Under the pieces are notes generated by a model. That model did no database searches and was not told where the DNA came from. It saw only the letters and a list, made by a program, of their open reading frames with translations. From Halothiobacillus neapolitanus c2 (GTDB taxonomy: Bacteria; Pseudomonadota; Gammaproteobacteria; Halothiobacillales; Halothiobacillaceae), in the NCBI RefSeq assembly GCF_000024765.1, contig NC_013422.1, positions 1,073,501-1,137,500 on the forward strand: a stretch of 64,000 nucleotides of DNA, read 5' to 3'. Positions within the stretch are counted from its first letter, which is position 1; each line of letters starts with the position of its first letter. This document shows positions 19,556 to 27,223 of the stretch, in pieces. Made by a program: the position numbers and the translations under genes.

Positions 19556-20563
19556 ATGCGCGTACTTGTCACCGGAGCGGCCGGATTTATTGGTTCAAGC
19601 ACGGCTCTGCGTTTGTTGGCGCGGGGCGATACGGTATTGGGTATCGATAATCTCAACGATTACTACGACGTGAACCTTAAAAAGGCGCGTCTGGCACGTT
19701 TGGACGCGCATGAAAGGTTCGCGTTCATTGAAATGGATATCAGTGACCGACCGGCTATCGAGCGGCTGTTCGCCGAACAGAAGATCGACCGGGTCGTGCA
19801 TCTGGCCGCACAAGCTGGCGTGCGGTACTCCATCGAAAACCCGCATGCCTATGTCGAGAGTAATCTCGTCGGTTTCGTGAACATCCTTGAGGGGTGTCGC
19901 CACGCATCGGTCGGGCATTTGGTGTATGCCTCATCAAGCTCGGTCTATGGCGCGAACGAGTCATTACCCTTTTCGGTGCATGACAACATCGACCATCCAC
20001 TGTCGCTGTATGCAGCAACCAAGAAGGCCAACGAGCTGATGGCACATACTTATTCGTCGCTCTACCAGCTGCCGACCACCGGTCTGCGGTTCTTTACGGT
20101 GTATGGCCCGTGGGGGCGGCCTGATATGGCGCTGTTTAAGTTCACCAAGGCCATTCTGGCGGGTGAACCGATCGATGTGTTCAATTACGGCAAGCATCGG
20201 CGGGATTTTACCTACATCGACGATATCGTCGAAGGGGTCATCCGCACGCTGGATCATACGGCAGAGTCCAATCCGAACTGGAATGGCGCGAAGCCCGATC
20301 CGGGCACATCCCGTGCGCCGTGGCGCGTGTATAACATCGGCAACAGCCAGCCGGTGGAATTGCTGACCTACATCGAGTGCATCGAGCAGGCCATCGGCAA
20401 GAAGGCGGAACTGAATCTGTTGCCGATGCAACCAGGTGATGTGCCGGATACGTTTGCGGATGTGGCCGATCTGGTTGCCGATGTCGGCTATCAGCCCAGC
20501 ACGCCGGTGGATGTAGGTGTGCGGAATTTCGTGGATTGGTATCGCAGCTATTATTCAGTCTGA
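19556..20563 (+). CDS. NAD-dependent epimerase, UDP-glucuronate 4-epimerase type
   Basis: Short-chain dehydrogenase that converts UDP-glucuronate to UDP-galacturonate for surface polysaccharide. It is 335 residues. The NAD motif GAAGFIGSS is at residues 8-16, and the catalytic triad is Ser in SSSSVYG and Tyr/Lys in [21 protein letters not shown] and the [14 protein letters not shown] segment are typical of the Cap1J/WbnF branch. The ATG at 19556 has GGGAGGGG upstream. Its last 9 bp overlap the end of the convergent PPK2 gene. No other polysaccharide gene is adjacent. Confidence 0.88.
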   Translation: MRVLVTGAAGFIGSSTALRLLARGDTVLGIDNLNDYYDVNLKKARLARLDAHERFAFIEMDISDRPAIERLFAEQKIDRVVHLAAQAGVRYSIENPHAYVESNLVGFVNILEGCRHASVGHLVYASSSSVYGANESLPFSVHDNIDHPLSLYAATKKANELMAHTYSSLYQLPTTGLRFFTVYGPWGRPDMALFKFTKAILAGEPIDVFNYGKHRRDFTYIDDIVEGVIRTLDHTAESNPNWNGAKPDPGTSRAPWRVYNIGNSQPVELLTYIECIEQAIGKKAELNLLPMQPGDVPDTFADVADLVADVGYQPSTPVDVGVRNFVDWYRSYYSV

Positions 20564-21403
20564 TTTCTTGTTTTCGGTGGCCTTCACGGCAGCATGATAA
20601 TGCGCCTTGATCTCGTCAATGTTGACGCGGGTTGGCGGCAATTCCAGCCCCATTTCGTCCAGCGTTTCGGAGATGATCTGGGAAATAGCCAGGTTCCTGA
20701 ACCATTTGTGGTTGGCCGGGATGACATACCACGGCGCCGTCAGTGTGCTGGTTTTGACCAGCGCTTCTTCATACGCTTCAATATATTGCGGCCAGAACTT
20801 GCGCTCTGAGTAATCCGATTCACTGATCTTCCAATGACGCCTGGGGTCGTCCAACCGCTTCTTGAAACGTTCGAGCTGCTCTTCCGGACTGATATGCAAA
20901 AAGAACTTGAGGATGCGCGTGCCATTTTCTGCGAGCAGATGCTCGAAAGCGTTGATCTTTTCGTAGCGCTGCGACCAGACTTCTCGTGGCACCAGATCAT
21001 GCACCCGAACCACCAATACATCCTCGTAATGCGAGCGGTTGAAAATGACCACTTCGCCAGCCGCTGGCACATGGGCATGTGCGCGCCAGAGAAAATCATG
21101 CGCGGACTCCAGTGGCGTGGGCTGCTTGAAACCGTGGACACGAGTGCCCTGGGGGTTCATGGCGCTGAAGACATGGCGAATCACGCCATCCTTGCCTGCC
21201 GCATCGAGTGCCTGCAATACCACCAGCAGTGATTGTCGGCCATCGGCATAGAGGAGGAACTGATCCTCTTCCATGCGTTGAAGATAGGTTGCCGTTAGTT
21301 CGGCGGCTTTCTCCTTGTCGATGTCACCGGTGTCGTCGGGGTCGATGTCGGCCAGAGAAAGCTTCTTGAGCGGGTCGACCAGAAAGCGTGCGCGATAATC
21401 CAT
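20555..21403 (-). CDS. Polyphosphate kinase 2 family protein
   Basis: Cytoplasmic PPK2, which transfers phosphate between polyphosphate and a nucleotide. It is 282 residues, a single-domain form. Walker A-like LDAAGKDG (about residues 66-73), the lid and Walker B-like [15 protein letters not shown] and the Arg/Lys-rich lid [13 protein letters not shown] are present. Single-domain class I or III PPK2 enzymes mostly phosphorylate ADP, GDP or AMP; which one cannot be told here. It follows the metal importer genes by 34 bp on the same strand and may be co-transcribed with them. Confidence 0.88.
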   Translation of the reverse strand: MDYRARFLVDPLKKLSLADIDPDDTGDIDKEKAAELTATYLQRMEEDQFLLYADGRQSLLVVLQALDAAGKDGVIRHVFSAMNPQGTRVHGFKQPTPLESAHDFLWRAHAHVPAAGEVVIFNRSHYEDVLVVRVHDLVPREVWSQRYEKINAFEHLLAENGTRILKFFLHISPEEQLERFKKRLDDPRRHWKISESDYSERKFWPQYIEAYEEALVKTSTLTAPWYVIPANHKWFRNLAISQIISETLDEMGLELPPTRVNIDEIKAHYHAAVKATENKKSD

Positions 21404-21437
21404 CGGTATGGCCCAGCTGATAAGTGGAAAGTACCGA

Positions 21438-22277
21438 TTATGCCGCAGTTTTTTCCTGCCGGCGCATCAGATTCCACAGCGTCTGACCACCGGCCACAGC
21501 GAGGTAGAAGGTGCAGGCCGTGGCGATGATGCTGGCGCCGGAGCTGAGGTCGAATTGGTAGGCGACCCAGAGCCCGCCCAGACAGAACACGAAACTCCAG
21601 ATGCCGGAAGCGACCATCAATCCGGCCAGACTCTTGGTGTGCCGCTCGGCAAGGTAGGGTGGCAGGGTCAAAAGGGCGATCACCAGAATCAAGCCGACGA
21701 CCTGAATCATCATCACGACCGCCTCGGCGACCATGATCAGAATCATAAAGTAAAGCCATTGCACGGGAATGCCGCGCGAGCGGGCGAAATCCGGATCGAA
21801 GGAAAACGACAGAATATCGCGGTAAAAGTAGAGCGTGAGGCTGACGATGACGACATCGATGCCGAGCATGAGCCATAAATCACTGGCCGGGACCGTGAGG
21901 ATGCTGCCGAACAGATAACTCATCAGGCCCACGTTGTAGCCCGGTGTGAGGTTGATCATGATGATGCCGAACGCCATGCCCGCTGCCCAGATCACGCCGA
22001 TGAGGGTATCGGTTCGTTCACGCTTCTTTAATGTCAACGTGCCGAGGAGCATGGCTGCGCCCGCGGTGAAGGCGCCGGCCGTCGGCAGGACGGGTGCGCC
22101 GAGAAAGAAGGCCAAACCGACACCGCCATACGCCGTGTGTGCGATGCCGCCGGCCATGAACGTGAGCCGGTTTACCACAATCAGCGCGCCAATCACGCCA
22201 CAGGTGACGCTCACCAGCAAGCTGGCCAGCAGGGCATGCTGCATGAAGTTCTGCTGCAATAACTCAGTGAGTGTCAT
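21438..22277 (-). CDS. znuB: Metal ABC transporter permease (ZnuB-like)
   Basis: Inner-membrane permease of the ABC-3 family for Zn2+ or Mn2+ uptake. About 279 residues with seven to eight hydrophobic segments and the conserved stretch TFMAGGIAHTAYGGVGLAFF. The ATG at 22277 overlaps the end of the ATPase gene by 14 bp; a GTG two codons earlier is the alternative. It follows the ATPase and the binding protein in one operon. Confidence 0.87.
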   Translation of the reverse strand: MTLTELLQQNFMQHALLASLLVSVTCGVIGALIVVNRLTFMAGGIAHTAYGGVGLAFFLGAPVLPTAGAFTAGAAMLLGTLTLKKRERTDTLIGVIWAAGMAFGIIMINLTPGYNVGLMSYLFGSILTVPASDLWLMLGIDVVIVSLTLYFYRDILSFSFDPDFARSRGIPVQWLYFMILIMVAEAVVMMIQVVGLILVIALLTLPPYLAERHTKSLAGLMVASGIWSFVFCLGGLWVAYQFDLSSGASIIATACTFYLAVAGGQTLWNLMRRQEKTAA

Positions 22278-23100
22278 GGCCACATCCGGATGCTGTCTTG
22301 CCCTGAGTTTGAGTGAGTTTGTTCTCGGAAGGCATGGTTTCTACCATCTGTTGCAGCAGGGAATGCACCGGGCAGCCGGCCTCGTGAATGCCGTACATCA
22401 GATCAAGCATCGCCGGGGTCAGTTGGGCACCCGATGAGGCGAGGGCAAAACGGTTCACCGCAATAATGCCGGTCACCGCGTTGGCTGTAATGCCCAAATC
22501 ATGACTCACCATGACGACCGTGGTTTGAGCATCCAGCCCGGTCAGGGTTTCGAGGATGCACTGGCGGCCGTAGGGGTCGATGTTCGAGAGTGGTTCGTCG
22601 AGAATCAGCAATTCTGGCTGGGTAATCAATGCCCGAGCGATCAGAACGCGCTGGCGTTGGCCGCCGGACAGTTCATTCAAGCGGCGTTTGCCAAGATCCG
22701 ACACACCAGCCCGGCGCATGGCGTGTTCGGCCTGTGCGCGTTCTTCACGGGTATAACGAATACCACGTCGCTTTCCAAGCAGGGTATTCCCTTGGGCCAG
22801 CCCCATCAGAACCACCTGTTCGACCGAGGCGGGAAAGCCGGGCGAGGTGTTGCTATGCTGGGGCACGTAGCCGATACGGTCTGGATTGGTGCCGGGACGT
22901 TCGCCGAAGATGCGCACCTCGCCCTCGGTGGGCGTGAGTAGGCCCAAGATCAACCGCATGAGCGTGGTCTTGCCGCCGCCATTGGGCCCGATGACGGCGA
23001 TGAATTCACCCCGTGCAATGTCGATGTTGATGTCACTCAGCGCACGCGTGTTTTCAAAGTCGAAAGCCACGTTACGCAGTTGAATGATCGGCTCGGGCAT
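22264..23100 (-). CDS. znuC: Metal ABC transporter ATP-binding protein (ZnuC-like)
   Basis: Energises the metal importer. Walker A GPNGGGKTT, signature LSGGQRQRV, Walker B LLILDEPLSNID and switch HD in VMVSHDLG are all intact. The ATG at 23100 has AAAGG upstream; another in-frame ATG nine codons earlier lacks one. The C-terminal tail is longer than usual and ends GCGHDTH, a possible metal-binding motif. It lies 33 bp after the binding-protein gene. Confidence 0.88.
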   Translation of the reverse strand: MPEPIIQLRNVAFDFENTRALSDINIDIARGEFIAVIGPNGGGKTTLMRLILGLLTPTEGEVRIFGERPGTNPDRIGYVPQHSNTSPGFPASVEQVVLMGLAQGNTLLGKRRGIRYTREERAQAEHAMRRAGVSDLGKRRLNELSGGQRQRVLIARALITQPELLILDEPLSNIDPYGRQCILETLTGLDAQTTVVMVSHDLGITANAVTGIIAVNRFALASSGAQLTPAMLDLMYGIHEAGCPVHSLLQQMVETMPSENKLTQTQGKTASGCGHDTH

Positions 23101-23133
23101 GATGGCCTTTTGCGAGTGCGCGTCCATGTGCTG

Positions 23134-24015
23134 TTAACGCAGCGCCTTGTTTAATGCCGTGGCAATCGCTTCCATACCGGCAGGCCAGTCTTCTTGCAAC
23201 GGGTCGATGGTGACCACTTCTCCATTGATGGAGTCGGCAATGGTTTTGGCGGCTTTCTGTGCAAATTGGGGTTCGATGAAAACGACCTTGATATTGTTGT
23301 TCTTCGCAAAGGTGATCAACTCGCCCAGTTGTCTCGGGCCGGGTTCCTTACCTTCGATTTCGATGGGCACCTGTGTCAAGCCGTATGCTGCGGCGAAATA
23401 ACCGAATGCCGGATGAAACACGATGAATCGGGTTTGTTTGAGCGGGTGATCGACCAGAGACTGGAGAATGTCGCCATCGACTTGATCGATTTTCTGAGCG
23501 AGCTTGGCATAGCCTTGCAGATAATCGGCGGCGTGGGCGGGATCGGCCTTGATCAGCGCATCGCGAATATTCATGGCCTGAATGCGCACCAATACCGGCG
23601 ATAACCAGATATGCGGATCAAGTCCCGGCCCTTTGGCAGCACCATGATCGTGGTCGTGCCGAAGCATCGGCATCCGCTCGATGCCGCGGGCGGTATTTAC
23701 CACAACCATTTTCGGGTTGGCTGCGGTAAAACGCTTCAACCAGGCCCGTTCGAGTGGCACACCGATTTCCATGTACAGATCGGCCTTGGAAAGACGCGCA
23801 ATCTGGCGCGGCGTGGGTTCGTAGGTTTCCGGCTCCGCATTGGCGGGGACCAGAACCTCGACGGTGACGTGGTCGCCACCAATCATTTGTACGAAATATT
23901 TTTGTGGTGGAATGCTGACGGCCACATCAATGGGTGACGCTGCCCAGACCGAGGACGCAGCCAGATTGAGAGCCAGTAACAACGCAATCTGAAACGGTGC
24001 AAAGAAAATACGCAT
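23134..24015 (-). CDS. znuA: Periplasmic metal-binding protein (ZnuA/TroA family)
   Basis: Captures metal in the periplasm and delivers it to the permease. 293 residues with a clear signal peptide ending near VWAA/SPID at about 25-26. Two His ligands are visible, in DPHIWLSP and FHPAFGYFAA, and acidic residues near IEPQFAQ may complete the site. The first ligand segment, normally GxxPHxYEP, reads NAEPETYEP with Glu where His is expected. The His-rich loop is very short (HDHDHG). The ATG at 24015 has AAAGAG upstream; the longer open frame is rejected. Zn2+ is presumed, but the altered ligand leaves the metal open. Confidence 0.87.
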   Translation of the reverse strand: MRIFFAPFQIALLLALNLAASSVWAASPIDVAVSIPPQKYFVQMIGGDHVTVEVLVPANAEPETYEPTPRQIARLSKADLYMEIGVPLERAWLKRFTAANPKMVVVNTARGIERMPMLRHDHDHGAAKGPGLDPHIWLSPVLVRIQAMNIRDALIKADPAHAADYLQGYAKLAQKIDQVDGDILQSLVDHPLKQTRFIVFHPAFGYFAAAYGLTQVPIEIEGKEPGPRQLGELITFAKNNNIKVVFIEPQFAQKAAKTIADSINGEVVTIDPLQEDWPAGMEAIATALNKALR

Positions 24016-24072
24016 GGCAAACTCTTTGTTAGATGATTGAGGAACAGGGCGATGGCCCAAAGATCAATTTGG

Positions 24073-24086
24073 TACATTATAACGTA
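24073..24086. promoter_or_regulatory. Zur-like operator upstream of the metal importer
   Basis: TACATTATAACGTA is palindromic at 12 of 14 positions and resembles the TTATAA-centred core of Zur boxes. It lies 58 bp upstream of the binding-protein start, where a repressor site would be expected. Confidence 0.45.
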
Positions 24087-24178
24087 TTTATCAGCACACA
24101 AAGCGCATATATTCTTGGCCAAGATGAAAACCAGAGTGAAAACCAAGGTAAACCCATGAACGATCAGGAAGCAGAACA

Positions 24179-24763
24179 TTGAATCAGGAGCTGACATTAG
24201 CGCCGGATGCGGGAAAGCAAGCCGCACTGGCATCGCTGATCGAGGCATTGCTGCTGGCCAGCGAAGTGCCCTTGAGTCTGGCGGGTCTACAGCGGATGAT
24301 CGGTTCCGAAACACCGGTTGCCGCTTTAAGCGAAGCATTGGCGCGGTTGCAAGCCCGGTACGAAGCGCATCCGTTCATTGATCTTGAACACCGCGAAGTG
24401 GCCGGTGTATCGAGCTGGCGGTTGCTCGCCAATGATCAGATCGCCCCTTACCTCGCCCGCAGCGAAGCGCCACGGACCAGCCGCTATTCACGTGCCGTAC
24501 TCGAAACATTGGCGCTGATCGCATGGCGGCAGCCCATTACCCGTGGGGAGATCGAAGCCGTGCGCGGTGTGAGCGTCAACCCGCAGATCATCCGTACCTT
24601 GGTCGAGCGAGGCTGGATTCGGTCGGTCGGCCATAAGGATACCCCGGGCAAACCGGAACTATTGGGCACAACGCGACAGTTTCTTCAGGATTTCGGCCTT
24701 AATTCTCTGGAGTCTCTGCCAACGTTCGATGACTTCGTGCGTCAAGGTACGATGGACGTATAA
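24179..24763 (+). CDS. scpB: Segregation and condensation protein B
   Basis: Winged-helix partner of ScpA and SMC in chromosome organisation. 194 residues. The first wing region LIEALLLASEVPLSLAGL and the second with LETLALIAWRQPITRGEIE are characteristic, as is GVSVNPQIIRTLVERGWI. An in-frame stop at 24149 and no in-frame ATG make TTG at 24179 the start, with AGGAA at 24166. scpA, normally just upstream, is absent; the upstream neighbour is divergent metal uptake. Confidence 0.92.
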   Translation: MNQELTLAPDAGKQAALASLIEALLLASEVPLSLAGLQRMIGSETPVAALSEALARLQARYEAHPFIDLEHREVAGVSSWRLLANDQIAPYLARSEAPRTSRYSRAVLETLALIAWRQPITRGEIEAVRGVSVNPQIIRTLVERGWIRSVGHKDTPGKPELLGTTRQFLQDFGLNSLESLPTFDDFVRQGTMDV

Positions 24764-24846
24764 CGCTCGCTTCGATTTTGCCTTTGTCGCGTTCAGATGC
24801 ACCTGTCCGAACTGATCGAGGCGTGGCGGATAACAACAGGAAGCAC

Positions 24847-24945
24847 CTCGAAATACCCGTGATTCGTCGTTCCCGCGAAAGCGGGAACCCAGAAAAATCA
24901 AGGGCGCTGGATTCCCGCCTACGCGGGAACGACGAGTTTTTCGAG
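24847..24945 (+). repeat. MITE-like palindromic element, copy 1
   Basis: About 99 bp. The left end CTCGAAATACCCGT (24847-24860) faces a decayed right end ACGAGTTTTTCGAG (24932-24945). Between them lie two hairpins with cores of the form TTCCCGCG..GCGGGAA. The same element recurs at 52.1 kb and 59.2 kb. The rest of the 24764-25118 gap shows no gene. Confidence 0.8.
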
Positions 24946-25118
24946 CTTCCCTAGGATAAATCGTCATGCTATCCAATTTTCTACCGTCGAATGAAAGTGG
25001 CGTCTTATCGCATCACAACGCCAATTGACCGAATCTTGTCCGAAAACCCAGCGGCAAAACTTTGTCCTGAGGGGGGAATTACGGTACCGTTCGCGCCAGA
25101 TTTGCAGAGAAGATACCT

Positions 25119-26324
25119 ATGAATTTAATGAAGATATTCGTACTTGGACGGCGGGCGGCCGATGCGTTCGCCCGATCCAAGGGAACAGAGTTGGACGATG
25201 TCGGGACCTTATCCCTGCTGGATCATCTGTTGGCACGCTGGGCGTCGAATCGTCTTGCCGATGCAGCGGACCAAGCGCTGCTTTCCTATATCACCTTGCT
25301 GACGGCTCACCGCTATTATGTTCAGCCCGAAAAATTCCTGAAAACCTGCCGCAGCGCCGAGCACCGCGAAGAATACCCGCTACAGCGCTTGCCACAGTGG
25401 CTTGCAGCCTTGCGCAATACGCTGAATTTTTACGCCGGCATCGAGACGGCGCCACGCCTGCCGGAAACGGAGGATGCTTCCATTCAGTTGCTGACTAATG
25501 AACTGTTTGCCTGGATTGCCGTGAACCACCCGGAGCATCTGGGTACGTTGGAATCGACCTGGGACGAACCAACGGTGCTGGCGTTGTTGAGATCACGTGC
25601 CCGGAACCCCTTGGCTTACGAGCCGGTCTTCTCGCCGACTCATCTCGAATTCATCACGGCTATTGAAAAAACACACTGTATTTTTGCGCCCTCAGGCAAA
25701 TACTGGGGTGCGGACGACTGGCGTGGTGACGAAACATTCGAGCAGAACGCTGCACGTTTCGCTCAGGGTCTGTTTCGTTTCATGACCGTCGCGCGCAAGG
25801 AGAAATTCAAGGGTTTTGCGTTCCGCATGCCCGCGGCGTTCAGTTCCAGTGTGGACGAACTTGCTCGCACTACGGCCCGGTTGCTCGCGGCACTCAATAG
25901 CATCGACCCGGCGCATTCCAACTGCCTTGAAGGCGAGCCGGGCACACCGGGTTGGAAATTCGACTGGGCGGGTGAATCCATGTTTCTGACAACATTCGGC
26001 ACCTGCTACCCGCCGGATCACCCGCGTTATCCGCACGGGTTCGATCAGACCTATTTTTTCTTTCAGCCCGACTTTGTCCTGCGGCATCACCCGGGATTGA
26101 TCGGCGAGATGGAGGCCATTTCCCGTGAACGGATTCTGTCCAGCTTCAACAAGCACGGCATGGACTACGACAATGAAAACAAGATCGCGGAAAGCGCCCG
26201 TTACATCCGCCCAATGAATCCGAAGGACCCACCGGTCGCGTGGTGGCGGTATTTGCCAAGGGCGAGAGACGGAGCGGCGAGCGCAAACCGCAAGATACCC
26301 TCGCATTCTGCCTGCACGGCCTGA
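25119..26324 (+). CDS. YqcI/YcgG-family protein with an extra N-terminal region
   Basis: Function unknown. The C-terminal ~230 residues resemble the YqcI/YcgG family by the pattern FAPSGKYWGADDW, a GWKFDWAGESMFLTTFG block, CYPPDHPRY and FFFQPDFVLR. The N-terminal ~150 residues are helical and rich in Leu/Ala, with no recognised domain, so the protein (401 residues) is longer than the ~230-residue Bacillus members. No signal peptide or membrane segment. The start ATG has GAGAAGA upstream. The last ~25 residues (after WWRYLP) look unrelated to the family and run up to ubiA, 27 bp before its start. Alternative: a wholly separate family with a shared motif. Confidence 0.55.
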   Translation: MNLMKIFVLGRRAADAFARSKGTELDDVGTLSLLDHLLARWASNRLADAADQALLSYITLLTAHRYYVQPEKFLKTCRSAEHREEYPLQRLPQWLAALRNTLNFYAGIETAPRLPETEDASIQLLTNELFAWIAVNHPEHLGTLESTWDEPTVLALLRSRARNPLAYEPVFSPTHLEFITAIEKTHCIFAPSGKYWGADDWRGDETFEQNAARFAQGLFRFMTVARKEKFKGFAFRMPAAFSSSVDELARTTARLLAALNSIDPAHSNCLEGEPGTPGWKFDWAGESMFLTTFGTCYPPDHPRYPHGFDQTYFFFQPDFVLRHHPGLIGEMEAISRERILSSFNKHGMDYDNENKIAESARYIRPMNPKDPPVAWWRYLPRARDGAASANRKIPSHSACTA

Positions 26325-26350
26325 TTGGCTATCAACGTCTTGAGGTTGTT

Positions 26351-27223
26351 TTGAGTAACCCTTTGCAACTCATCCGGAATCGTCTGCCGCTGTATATCGC
26401 GCTGACGCGCTTGAATCGGCCAATTGGCATCTATCTTCTGCTCTGGCCGACATGGTGGGCGCTGTGGTTGGCGGCAGGCGGCGTGCCCGATTGGCGTCTG
26501 CTCTTGATTTTCACGCTGGGCGTGGTGGTGATGCGGTCGGCCGGATGTGCCATCAACGACTATGCGGATCGACATGTCGATGGGCATGTGGCGCGCACGA
26601 AAAACCGCCCTTTGGCGGCCGGGCTGATCCAGCCGAGCGAGGCGGTTGGCGTATTCGTGTTCCTGTCGCTAGTGGGTTTGGTGCTGGTGCTGCAACTCAA
26701 TACCACGACGATTCTGCTGTCGATTGTGGCATTGATTCTGGCGGCAACCTATCCCTTCGGTAAACGCTTTCATCACCTGCCACAGGTTCAACTCGGCATG
26801 GCGTTCGGCTGGGCCATACCGATGGCGTTTGCCGCCCAGACGGGAACGGTACCGCTGATTGGCTGGTTGCTGTTCATCGCCAATATGTTCTGGACGGTAG
26901 CGTATGACACACTTTACGCGATGGCCGATCGGGAAGACGATCTTAAGGTCGGCGTGAAATCGACCGCCGTACTGTTCGGCCGCTTTGACCTGCTGATTGT
27001 GAGCGCGTTGTATGTCGCCACACTGGCGACCCTGATTCTGATCTGCGTTATTCAGGGGTTCGGCCTGTTCCCGTTCATTGCGCTGTTGCTGGCCGCCATC
27101 AGCGCGGTATGGATTGTGTATTCCGCCCGGGACCGCGACCCCGCGCATTGCGTGCGCGCCTTTCTGCGGAATAACGTATTCGGCGCACTGGTGATGATCG
27201 CCTTGCTGTTGGCTTATTTCTGA
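26351..27223 (+). CDS. ubiA: 4-hydroxybenzoate octaprenyltransferase
   Basis: Membrane prenyltransferase that attaches the isoprenoid tail to 4-hydroxybenzoate in ubiquinone synthesis. The two Asp-rich motifs are NDYADRHVDGH and YAMADREDD, separated by transmembrane helices; about eight helices in all. The TTG at 26351 is chosen because GAGG lies upstream and it gives 290 residues, equal to E. coli UbiA; the open frame extends 37 codons further but overlaps the previous gene. ubiC is not adjacent. The 3' end overlaps the convergent RND gene by 10 bp. Confidence 0.93.
   Translation: MSNPLQLIRNRLPLYIALTRLNRPIGIYLLLWPTWWALWLAAGGVPDWRLLLIFTLGVVVMRSAGCAINDYADRHVDGHVARTKNRPLAAGLIQPSEAVGVFVFLSLVGLVLVLQLNTTTILLSIVALILAATYPFGKRFHHLPQVQLGMAFGWAIPMAFAAQTGTVPLIGWLLFIANMFWTVAYDTLYAMADREDDLKVGVKSTAVLFGRFDLLIVSALYVATLATLILICVIQGFGLFPFIALLLAAISAVWIVYSARDRDPAHCVRAFLRNNVFGALVMIALLLAYF

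Noticed and set aside
19354-19650. 98-codon frame upstream of the epimerase
   Set aside because: Overlaps the epimerase start in another frame, no ribosome site, composition not protein-like.
24847-24945. Possible CRISPR repeat
   Set aside because: The copies are tens of kilobases apart, palindromic over ~100 bp and lack spacers.
26240-26350. N-terminal extension of UbiA from ATG 26240
   Set aside because: Would overlap the upstream gene and add 37 charged residues not expected in UbiA; the TTG with GAGG gives the standard 290 residues.
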